Below are positions 1 through 4,930 of a stretch of 9,139 nt of DNA, piece after piece. The position numbers and the translations under genes were made by a program. The stretch's first letter is position 1. Every line of letters starts with the position of its first letter. The notes beneath the pieces were generated by a model, which worked only from the letters and a program-made list of their open reading frames with translations, was not told where the DNA came from and made no database searches. This stretch comes from Candidatus Moraniibacteriota bacterium (GTDB taxonomy: Bacteria; Patescibacteriota; Minisyncoccia; CAIUEV01). The stretch is taken from assembly GCA_016867255.1 (NCBI GenBank), contig VGKB01000031.1, positions 1 to 9,139 on the forward strand. The letters run 5' to 3'.

Positions 1-272
1 GATTTTGTGAAGCCTGCTTTGAGACCGCGGACAGAAGACGGCAGACGGCAGACGGCGCTCTATGGTTTGCATCCTGCGATATGTAGTCTGCAATATTTTT
101 TAGAATATCTACTACGGGAACTGCAAAAATACCAGATCATAAAAAGCAGCCGGCGTTTTTCCGGGCTAGACAACAGAAGAATTGTGTCCGATAATGAGGT
201 TATCATGTTTCACTTGAACCCGCGAGCACCCGGAGTATTAAACAGATATAAGCGATCTTATCACAAATAATC
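1..272. other. Leader region before ruvB, no convincing gene
   Basis: One + strand frame is open from the left edge to a TAA at 268-270. Its translation has no recognisable domain, and its first part is simply the translated AGACGGC tandem repeat, so I do not call it a gene. No Shine-Dalgarno precedes the ruvB ATG. A poor promoter-like pair, TTGAAC at 214-219 and TATTAA at 236-241 with a 16-base spacer, is the best candidate for ruvB transcription. A small imperfect palindrome (GATAA/TTATC) lies at 190-204. Confidence 0.4.
36..56. repeat. Tandem 7-base repeat, three copies
   Basis: Three perfect back-to-back copies of AGACGGC lie in the gene-poor stretch before ruvB. Short GC-rich tandem repeats of this kind are often seen between genes in Parcubacteria-like genomes. 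No function can be read from it. Confidence 0.7.
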
Positions 273-1307
273 ATGCCCAAAACGAACGCCAACGCAAAAA
301 TACCTGGTTCCGTTACTTCTCCCGTTTGCCAATCTGAAGATACTTATCTGGATGCAACCCTCCGCCCCAAAGAATTCAAGGAATACATCGGCCAAGATAA
401 AATCAAAGAAAGTCTTTCCATTACAATAAAAGCCGCCAAAAATCGGGGTGATTCCCTTGACCATTTATTATTTTACGGCCCTGCCGGTCTGGGAAAAACC
501 ACGCTAGCCCACATTGTTACTCGTGAAATGCAAACTAACATCAAAGCTACTTCCGGGCCGGCGTTGGAGCGGACCGGTGATTTAGCTTCTCTTCTCACAA
601 ACCTGGAGGACGGAGACATTCTTTTCATTGACGAGATTCATCGCCTCAACCGAACTGTGGAGGAGGCGCTTTATCCCGCGATGGAAGATTTTCACCTGGA
701 TATTGTAATCGGCAAGGGCCCCGGCGCCCAAGTGCTCCAGCTCAACTTGCCGCGCTTTACTCTGGTTGGCGCTACCACGCGAGTCGGACTGCTCACAAAC
801 CCTCTCCGGTCACGTTTTGGCGGCTTATACCGGCTGCACCTATACTCCGAAGACGAGATCAAACAGATTGTTTTTCGCTCGGCAAAGATACTGGGCATAC
901 CCATCAAAACAGACGGCGCGGAATTTATTGCGCAGTGCAGCCGCTGCAATCCGCGAGTGGCTAATCGTCTCCTTAAGCGGGTGCGCGATTTCGCCCAAGT
1001 GAAGGGTAACGGCATTATAACGCGGGAAATAGCTAAGAAAGCTCTAAAAATGCTGGAGATTGACTCACTGGGACTGGAGGGGATTGACCGGGAAATCCTG
1101 CGGGTAACTATTGAAAAATTTAACGGCGGCCCGGTAGGGGTTCAGACTCTCGCCGCCGCACTGGGGGAAGAGGAAGACACTCTAATTGATGTTTATGAGC
1201 CCTATTTGATGGTCTTAGGATTTTTCACCCGCACGCCTCGGGGCAGGGTAGTCACTCCGAAAGGATACGAGCATTTAGGAATGAAATGCGTAGACTCCCT
1301 ATTTTAA
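273..1307 (+). CDS. ruvB: Holliday junction branch migration DNA helicase RuvB
   Basis: RuvB is the hexameric AAA+ motor that, with RuvA, drives branch migration of Holliday junctions during recombinational repair in the cytoplasm. At 344 residues it is of normal family length. The N-terminal LRP..F.EYIGQ signature lies at 30-41, Walker A (GPAGLGKT) at 69-76, Walker B (ILFIDE) at 116-121, sensor 1 (GATTR) at 166-170, and the PLRSRFG arginine-finger region at 177-183. The sensor-2 segment NPRVANRLL follows at 226-234. The C-terminal winged helix carries GGPVG at 285-289, DVYEPYL at 306-312 and RTPRGR at 320-325. The ATG at 273 gives the usual short variable N-terminus; no Shine-Dalgarno is visible, as is common in this lineage. 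All catalytic motifs are intact. A prepilin-like gene follows after 22 bases, possibly co-transcribed. ruvA and ruvC are not in the window. Confidence 0.97.
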   Translation: MPKTNANAKIPGSVTSPVCQSEDTYLDATLRPKEFKEYIGQDKIKESLSITIKAAKNRGDSLDHLLFYGPAGLGKTTLAHIVTREMQTNIKATSGPALERTGDLASLLTNLEDGDILFIDEIHRLNRTVEEALYPAMEDFHLDIVIGKGPGAQVLQLNLPRFTLVGATTRVGLLTNPLRSRFGGLYRLHLYSEDEIKQIVFRSAKILGIPIKTDGAEFIAQCSRCNPRVANRLLKRVRDFAQVKGNGIITREIAKKALKMLEIDSLGLEGIDREILRVTIEKFNGGPVGVQTLAAALGEEEDTLIDVYEPYLMVLGFFTRTPRGRVVTPKGYEHLGMKCVDSLF

Positions 1308-1329
1308 ATTTGCCATTAAAAAATGTAAA

Positions 1330-1947
1330 ATGAGAAATGTAAAACCTAAACTGGCTTTTACTCTCGTTGAGCTTCTGGTCACTCTTAGCATTTTTATTCT
1401 CGCCGTACTTGGTGTTACAGCGCTTGCCAAATTCGGCATCAATTACCATAATTTCGTGTACAATCAAGCTGAAATCATTGAACAGATGCAAAAAAGCATT
1501 ACGATAACTATCCGGGAAATTCGTGAGATGAAGCAAGCCGACTCCGGCGCGTTTGCCATTGCCGAAGCCGGAAACAACCAATTTATTTTTTATTCCGATA
1601 TTGACGAGACCGCCGAGGTTGAAAGAATCCGCTATTTCAGGGAGGGAGAATGCCTAAAAAAGGGGATAATTAAGCCAACCGGCATACCGCCCCGCTATTA
1701 CGAAGCTAATGAAACAATAAGCAATGTAAGCTGCAATGTAACCAACGCAATTGCCGAGTCCGTTTTTAGCTATTATAGTGGTTATCCGGCAGAGACAACC
1801 TTGCTCTCCGCTCCCATTGATCTCCATCGGGTTAAAATAATAAAACTAAACTTGCGTATAAGCTCTACCGGTCTTTCTCCCCTGCCAACAAGCAAAATCA
1901 TCACGGAATATGTAAGTCCGCGCAATATAAACAGGGAAGAAGAGTAG
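1330..1947 (+). CDS. Prepilin-type N-terminal cleavage/methylation domain protein
   Basis: This looks like a minor pilin or pseudopilin of a type IV pilus or competence apparatus, inserted in the membrane and processed by a prepilin peptidase. The short basic leader (residues 1-9) ends in KLA. It is followed by FTLVELLVTLSIFILAVLG, the hallmark hydrophobic helix (about 10-34) with the conserved Glu at mature position +5 (E14). Cleavage would fall between A9 and F10; Gly is the usual residue before the cut, and Ala is a tolerated variant. The remaining 170 residues are a soluble domain resembling the GspJ/PilW-like minor class in length, but I cannot assign a subfamily. Two cysteines (near residues 108 and 135) could form a disulfide. 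The gene starts 22 bases after ruvB with no Shine-Dalgarno visible, and ends just before a strong terminator. No pilus assembly genes are nearby. Confidence 0.85.
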   Translation: MRNVKPKLAFTLVELLVTLSIFILAVLGVTALAKFGINYHNFVYNQAEIIEQMQKSITITIREIREMKQADSGAFAIAEAGNNQFIFYSDIDETAEVERIRYFREGECLKKGIIKPTGIPPRYYEANETISNVSCNVTNAIAESVFSYYSGYPAETTLLSAPIDLHRVKIIKLNLRISSTGLSPLPTSKIITEYVSPRNINREEE

Positions 1948-1948
1948 C

Positions 1949-2007
1949 AAAAAACCTAAAATTCTAAATCCATAGTCATAATTGGAGCTTGGGATTTTAG
2001 GTTTTTT
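1949..2007. terminator. Symmetric (bidirectional) rho-independent terminator
   Basis: A perfect 14-base inverted repeat (1949-1962 with 1994-2007) reads AAAAAACCTAAAAT...ATTTTAGGTTTTTT, with a few further inner pairs. It is flanked by a T run on the + side and an A run (T on the - strand) on the other. It lies exactly between the converging + strand prepilin gene and the - strand ATPase/DUF4325 cluster, so it can terminate both. Confidence 0.8.
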
Positions 2008-2179
2008 TGAGCGCCTGCCTGACGGCAGGCAGGGGGTTTGGAATTACTATGGCATAATCAACCCGGTTTTCTTTCGTGTCAGATAAAAGCAACTTGAACG
2101 CTTCTTGGAGATTTTTCGCGTTATTCTCGTAAATTGATACATGTGTGTGGGAGTCTATACGCATGAATTTTTTTGTCAT
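1997..2179 (-). pseudogene. N-terminal remnant of an amidohydrolase-family (TIM-barrel) protein
   Basis: The product starts like a metal-dependent hydrolase of the amidohydrolase superfamily: RIDSHTHVSIYE (from residue 7) contains the HxH pair of strand 1 that binds the metal. DYAIVIPN (41-48) then looks like strand 2 of the barrel. Intact relatives run to roughly 250-350 residues; this one has 60. The native reading stops after N48. Residues 49 to about 56 are the translated GC-rich palindrome, and the last four, KT and stop included, are the translated terminator arm. The remaining metal ligands and the catalytic Asp are missing, so it cannot be a working hydrolase. I use the ATG at 2179; the ATG at 2164 (MRIDSHTH) is equally possible, and a TTG at 2212 would place the start 3 bases after the DUF4325 stop. 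It is the last gene of the ATPase/DUF4325 cluster. Confidence 0.7.
2013..2033. repeat. GC-rich palindromic intergenic repeat (CCTGCCTG/CAGGCAGG)
   Basis: CCTGCCTG at 2014-2021 pairs with CAGGCAGG at 2026-2033 around a 4-base loop. A second register pairs 2013-2019 with 2024-2030. This palindrome type is widely dispersed in Parcubacteria-like genomes (recollection, not checked). Here it sits at the broken end of an amidohydrolase reading frame and supplies its last codons. Confidence 0.75.
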
Positions 2180-2215
2180 AATAATAATATCTTCATTGAT
2201 TACTAGGCTCAAGCT

Positions 2216-2518
2216 TCAACTATTTCTAAAACTTTCCTGCATATAACGGTAAACAATGGAAATAATTTCGCGGATATTGTCGTTTGTGTTTTTGTAGAAC
2301 AAATTATCAAAAGCGACATCTTGCAACTCACGGATAGGGTCGCTGATTAAAGCATGGATAAATGATTGAGTGGCTCCATTTACGCCATCAAAATCTAAAA
2401 CAACTTCATTGTGTTTTGACAGCGCCGGCATAATTTTCTCAATCCTTAATTCCTTCGCAATATCTTTGTTTTCGGCGAAATCTCCTGCGTATTTTCGAAT
2501 TTTAAAAATTTTTTTCAT
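2216..2518 (-). CDS. STAS-like domain protein (DUF4325)
   Basis: The 100-residue product matches the STAS-like DUF4325 pattern: a central strand and loop VVLDFDGVNGATQSFIHAL (39-57) with acidic residues, then GVxxAxxSF before a helix. STAS-like domains often bind partner ATPases or regulators, as in anti-anti-sigma factors such as SpoIIAA. The start ATG overlaps the stop of the upstream GHKL ATPase by 4 bases (ATGA), so the two are almost certainly translationally coupled and act together. That arrangement recalls the kinase/anti-anti-sigma partner-switch pairs of the RsbW/RsbV type, although the target here is unknown. No Ser or Thr can be confidently named as a phosphorylation site; S52 and T50 are the candidates near the conserved loop. 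The gene ends in TGA. Confidence 0.75.
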   Translation of the reverse strand: MKKIFKIRKYAGDFAENKDIAKELRIEKIMPALSKHNEVVLDFDGVNGATQSFIHALISDPIRELQDVAFDNLFYKNTNDNIREIISIVYRYMQESFRNS

Positions 2519-3483
2519 ATAAATTTCGGAATTCTATATCTTGCCCGTTTGCGTTCGCGAATTGCTTTATCATAGACTTTGCCGATACTGGCCAACAAAT
2601 CGTTAAACTCCGGCGTTTCATCAAGTGAAATGTCCACTGCCACTAACGTTCCTTGAAAGTTTGCTGCTTTTGAAGTATCGCTGTGGGGATCACGATCTGG
2701 GTCGGCATATAACCTCGGCATTCCTTTGATACGTTTTTTGTGCTTTAGTAGTGTGTATTCGGCATTACCGCTGTATATAACGAAATAGTTTCGAGTAATT
2801 TTAGCAATAGATTTAATAAAAAATAATCCGGCCCCGGCATTTTCAGCGGTGCCGCCTTCTCTGCGAGTTGTGCCAGTAATTCCTGGCGTTAATGCCAGTT
2901 TTAATGCTGCAATATCATTTTTTGGATGCCAATATGTTTGCAAACTTTTCCAAATGCCTATGCCGGTATCGCAAATGCCAATGCTCACACGATTAGTTTT
3001 TTTATAATATTGAGCTGCCACAATTGCCCCGTTTTGAGCAAACGAGTGTTCTAGCACATTACGCACTAGCTCGCCAATAACGTACTTGACTATCGTGGCA
3101 TTTTCCTCAGACAGATGCAAAAGTGGGATCACGTCGGTAATAAATCGAGATTGGTTTTTGGATGTTTTAATTATTTTAATCGGCACAAATCGTCCTGCCT
3201 CTTCTTTTTTGTGATAAACAAAAGGGGATGAAGTTTTGGTCAAACTATAAAGTCCCATTCGATCCAAATATCGCCCAGTTTCGGGGACATATCCTACAAT
3301 CTCTGCATTTTTCTTGCCCACTTGAATCGCTAATGCAGCCGCCAAAACAAGATTAGCAGGATGAACCGTAACCCACTTAGTATGCGTTTTTATTTCTAGT
3401 TTATTAGAACGTGACAAATCAAGTGATTCTGCAAATCTTTTAAAATTTCGTAAATTGCCTTGATTTGATAAAAATATCTTCAT
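2515..3483 (-). CDS. GHKL-type ATP-binding protein (histidine kinase/anti-sigma-like ATPase)
   Basis: The C-terminal half is a Bergerat-fold ATPase. The N box is GELVRNVLEHS (137-147; E138, N142, H146), the G1 box CDTGIGI (171-177) carries the ATP-contacting D172, and the G2 box is NAGAGLFFIKSI (215-226). A final GTLVAVDI strand follows at about 277-284. The first 120 residues form a separate domain with HPANLVLAAALA (41-52) and RYLDRMGLY (71-79). There is no histidine phosphotransfer helix, membrane segment or receiver domain, so it is unlikely to be a classical sensor kinase. By fold and by its partner, the 4-base-overlapping DUF4325 STAS-like protein, a partner-switch regulator or ATP-gated sensor is more likely. 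The ATG at 3483 coincides with the predicted transcription start, so the mRNA is probably leaderless. The family commonly occurs with DUF4325 (known association, from memory); its biological role is not established. Confidence 0.8.
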   Translation of the reverse strand: MKIFLSNQGNLRNFKRFAESLDLSRSNKLEIKTHTKWVTVHPANLVLAAALAIQVGKKNAEIVGYVPETGRYLDRMGLYSLTKTSSPFVYHKKEEAGRFVPIKIIKTSKNQSRFITDVIPLLHLSEENATIVKYVIGELVRNVLEHSFAQNGAIVAAQYYKKTNRVSIGICDTGIGIWKSLQTYWHPKNDIAALKLALTPGITGTTRREGGTAENAGAGLFFIKSIAKITRNYFVIYSGNAEYTLLKHKKRIKGMPRLYADPDRDPHSDTSKAANFQGTLVAVDISLDETPEFNDLLASIGKVYDKAIRERKRARYRIPKFI

Positions 3484-3489
3484 GCAGTC

Positions 3490-3518
3490 ATTTTACCCGT
3501 AGAGTGCTTTTCTGTCAA
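3490..3518 (-). promoter_or_regulatory. Near-consensus sigma-70 promoter for the ATPase/DUF4325 operon
   Basis: On the - strand TTGACA (3518-3513, 6/6 match) is followed by a 17-base spacer and TAAAAT (3495-3490, 5/6 match). The expected start point, 7 bases after the -10 box, is 3483 or adjacent, which is the A of the ATPase ATG. This predicts a leaderless transcript. Confidence 0.75.
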
Positions 3519-3525
3519 AAAGCAC
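3504..3525. promoter_or_regulatory. Inverted repeat over the -35 box, candidate operator
   Basis: GTGCTTTT (3504-3511) and AAAAGCAC (3518-3525) form a perfect 8-base inverted repeat around a 6-base centre. It covers the -35 box and part of the spacer of the ATPase promoter, the classic position for a repressor site. It could instead be an RNA hairpin from transcription entering from upstream. Confidence 0.45.
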
Positions 3526-3782
3526 CCAACAGGTATTTGCTCGCCAGATGGTATAAGTTTGAAAATTAGATCCACGCCAAACCAGGTTCAAAGAAGGAGA
3601 TATTTTACTTCTCCATTTTTTTGTTCTTAAATCTATATTCAGAACCCTAATTATCACATCCAATGTCTCTAAAGGTCGGCATAGGGAGAGCACAATCAGA
3701 CATCTTGAAAGCAACAATTTCGCTAAAACAATACCTTTCACTTTCACCATAAAACTACCCCCGCCTCGCTACGAGAGGATAA
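3526..3782. other. Intergenic stretch, no supported gene
   Basis: A - strand frame of 85 codons (3750-3493) is open here but shows no recognisable motif, has no Shine-Dalgarno, and would run through the operator and promoter of the ATPase gene. Its content of Trp and hydrophobic residues leaves open a decayed gene, but I cannot identify one. Neither strand shows a tRNA or repeat. A short GC palindrome CGCGATTCGCG falls just to the right, at 3791-3801. Confidence 0.4.
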
Positions 3783-3969
3783 TTAAAGCCCGCGATTCGC
3801 GAGGAAGAATACTGGAATCTGTTCCAGCTTAATTCTATCGCCCGACACTTCGGGGAAGGTTGGTATCTTGGCCAAACGGTATCAATATCGTGACTTAGAC
3901 TTCGGGAAAATCTATCCAAATCTGGATTATTGCCTAGAGCAAGCGAAAAAATTATTGGCAGTAAGTTGA
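3783..3969 (+). pseudogene. Frameshifted 3' end of an unidentified gene (copy 1)
   Basis: The + strand reads as coding in two adjoining frames. From 3783 to 3869 the frame gives LNSIARHFGEGWYL at its end; it is open on the left only as far as a TAA at 3780-3782. Skipping one base (3870) continues naturally with AKRYQYRDLDFGKIYPNLD and a TGA at 3967-3969. Copy 2 at 4661-4759 encodes the same 32-residue tail with nine substitutions, many base changes being silent, so this was once translated. The family is unknown to me. The aromatic-rich, basic tail ending in a short helix could belong to a HEPN- or nucleotidyltransferase-type protein, but that is a guess. The 5' part is missing, so the gene is dead. 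The T-tract side of the DMT terminator begins about 20 bases beyond its end. Confidence 0.55.
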
Positions 3970-3990
3970 TTAGATCAATACAGTTGTCCT

Positions 3991-4027
3991 CAAAAAGAAA
4001 ATCGCCCACCGGTTGCCCGATAGGCGA
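3991..4027 (-). terminator. Rho-independent terminator of the DMT-like gene
   Basis: On the - strand an 11-base-pair stem (4027-4017 with 4012-4002, including three G-U pairs) is closed by a GCAA tetraloop (4016-4013). It is followed directly by TTTTCTTTTT (4001-3992). It lies 28 bases after the DMT stop codon. This is the cleanest terminator in the window. Confidence 0.85.
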
Positions 4028-4055
4028 GAATAAAAATCGTCTGCATTCCCTTCCT

Positions 4056-4505
4056 TCACTTCGGCATTCCGAGGGAAACCATTATCCCTCCTGACAACGC
4101 CAGAATCGTTCCTGGGATAATCAGCTTGAGGTTGGTTCCTTCCGGAATGTCCATAAGGCCGATTTCTATCACAGCCGTTACCAAGGGGTAAATCGCAGTG
4201 ATCACCAATACAGCAGTAAACAATCCGGAACCGGGCATCACGTTGAATCCTTCAAACAGGGCTGTATAGGCTACTCCGATGAAAGCCCCCGTCATCAGAC
4301 AAAACAGTGTGCCTGTAGAATTGCCGAAAACGGGAAGCTGGCCTCGCAGGACGTTGATTGCACACCCCAGGAGTATTCCCAGCCCACACCAGAGGATGAC
4401 TCCATTTGTGTTGGATCCCATTTTCATTGCGAATTTCATTGTAGGCCCAGCAAAGCCAAATCCTAAGCACGCCACTACAGCGTAAAACAACGGATTACTG
4501 AACAT
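4056..4505 (-). CDS. Half-size DMT/EamA-like membrane transporter
   Basis: This 149-residue protein is almost entirely hydrophobic. Predicted membrane helices lie at about 5-21, 35-53, 65-86, 94-117 and 126-146. Glycine-rich helices, the GFAGPTMKFAMK start and the final GTILALSGGIMVSLG helix fit one repeat of the EamA/drug-metabolite transporter superfamily. That unit is half the usual ten-helix protein, so it would need to dimerise to make a pore. The substrate cannot be inferred. The ATG is fixed by a strong Shine-Dalgarno GGAGGTG (4517-4511) five bases upstream, unlike the other genes here. The gene is also visibly richer in GC than the genes to its right. With its own terminator and promoter-like region it forms a single-gene unit between two copies of a decayed gene end, which suggests horizontal acquisition. 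Confidence 0.8.
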   Translation of the reverse strand: MFSNPLFYAVVACLGFGFAGPTMKFAMKMGSNTNGVILWCGLGILLGCAINVLRGQLPVFGNSTGTLFCLMTGAFIGVAYTALFEGFNVMPGSGLFTAVLVITAIYPLVTAVIEIGLMDIPEGTNLKLIIPGTILALSGGIMVSLGMPK

Positions 4506-4510
4506 CGCTA

Positions 4511-4517
4511 CACCTCC
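4511..4517 (-). promoter_or_regulatory. Strong Shine-Dalgarno of the DMT-like gene
   Basis: GGAGGTG, five bases before the ATG at 4505, is close to perfect complementarity to the 16S rRNA 3' end. The other genes in the window show no comparable site, which makes this one stand out and confirms the start codon. Confidence 0.85.
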
Positions 4518-4556
4518 AAGGTAGTTTCTGAAAAAGTTTACAAAGAGCTATATTTG

Positions 4557-4569
4557 GCAGTTAAACTGC
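4557..4569. promoter_or_regulatory. Perfect small palindrome, possible operator
   Basis: GCAGTT A AACTGC is a perfect 6+1+6 inverted repeat in the 5' region of the DMT gene, between the promoter-like elements and the Shine-Dalgarno. Its position suits a repressor site or a short RNA hairpin. No regulator is encoded nearby. Confidence 0.3.
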
Positions 4570-4587
4570 TCATACTCCGAATACTTA

Positions 4588-4615
4588 AGTTTATAAATAA
4601 TTATAATTCTGTCAA
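4588..4615 (-). promoter_or_regulatory. Possible promoter of the DMT-like gene
   Basis: A perfect TTGACA (4615-4610 on the - strand) is followed by AT-rich DNA. With a 16-base spacer the -10 would be TAAACT (4593-4588, 4/6 match). Better TATA-like hexamers lie at unsuitable spacings, so the -10 assignment is weak. Confidence 0.35.
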
Positions 4616-4623
4616 TAGACGTA

Positions 4624-4648
4624 AAAACCGCCTTGTTTATACGGTTTT
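4624..4648 (-). terminator. Weak terminator-like hairpin after the defence operon
   Basis: AAAACCG (4624-4630) pairs with CGGTTTT (4642-4648) around an 11-base loop. On the - strand the stem ends in five Ts but no longer T tail follows. It could close the 9139-4765 operon just before the DMT promoter region. Confidence 0.35.
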
Positions 4649-4654
4649 AGTTCG

Positions 4655-4759
4655 GTGCTCGCTAAATGGTATCAATATCGTGACTTAGAATTTGAAAAAA
4701 TCTATCCAAACCTGGATTATTGCCTTGGAAAATCAAAAGAATTGCTTGCAATGAGATAA
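4655..4759 (+). pseudogene. 3' end of the same unidentified gene (copy 2)
   Basis: The + strand encodes VLAKWYQYRDLEFEKIYPN and on to a TAA at 4757-4759. The 99 bases from 4661 match copy 1 (3871-3969) at about 78 of 99 positions without gaps, and the 32-residue tails share 23 residues. Similarity stops abruptly at the left: upstream of about 4655 lies a terminator-like hairpin instead of coding sequence. Only the gene end remains, so this is a truncated relic. The two copies are in the same orientation about 790 bases apart and bracket the DMT gene. The family is not recognised. Confidence 0.5.
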
Positions 4760-4764
4760 CCTTC

Positions 4765-4929
4765 TTACTTCTTTTTCTTTACATAAAATTCAACTTTCAC
4801 TGGCTTTTTAATTGTTTTTGTTGCGTTGAAAGAGACCTTACCTTCTTTTGTGTCAAACTCAATTCTAACCGATTTTTTTGTCGGTTTTAATCCAGTAAAC
4901 GAAACTTTTGTTGTCCCTTTTTTTGCCAT
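4765..4929 (-). CDS. Small lysine-rich hypothetical protein (54 residues)
   Basis: The frame starts ATG GCA AAA AAA and ends TAA at 4767-4765. It gives MAKKGTTKVSFTGLKP, then alternating polar and hydrophobic stretches (KKSVRIEFDTKEGKVSFNA, KKPVKVEFYV), and a KKKK tail. The pattern suggests three or four beta strands with a strongly basic surface, compatible with nucleic-acid binding. There is no membrane segment. The ATG lies one base after the stop of the YaaC-family gene (TAA A ATG), the tightest junction in the operon, so translational coupling is likely. It resembles the small Lys-rich beta proteins often left unannotated in CPR genomes, but I recognise no family. In this context it could be an accessory or antitoxin-like factor of the neighbouring restriction genes; that is inference only. 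Confidence 0.65.
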   Translation of the reverse strand: MAKKGTTKVSFTGLKPTKKSVRIEFDTKEGKVSFNATKTIKKPVKVEFYVKKKK

Positions 4930-4930
4930 T

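Noticed and set aside
7..270. Open + strand frame of 87 codons starting with GTG
   Set aside because: Its N-terminal part is a translated tandem repeat, it has no domain-like pattern and no ribosome site, and it runs almost up to ruvB.
692..1015. Antisense and overlapping frames within ruvB
   Set aside because: They lie entirely within a gene with all family motifs; no independent support.
3493..3750. - strand frame of 85 codons upstream of the ATPase gene
   Set aside because: No motif and no ribosome site, and its last codons would cover the near-consensus promoter and palindrome of the ATPase gene. A decayed gene cannot be excluded.
3755..4009. - strand frame of 84 codons
   Set aside because: It is antisense to the + strand relic, whose coding nature is supported by the second copy, and it runs into the DMT terminator.
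4252..4485. Alternative frames on both strands inside the DMT-like gene
   Set aside because: The hydrophobic frame with the Shine-Dalgarno and terminator explains the region.
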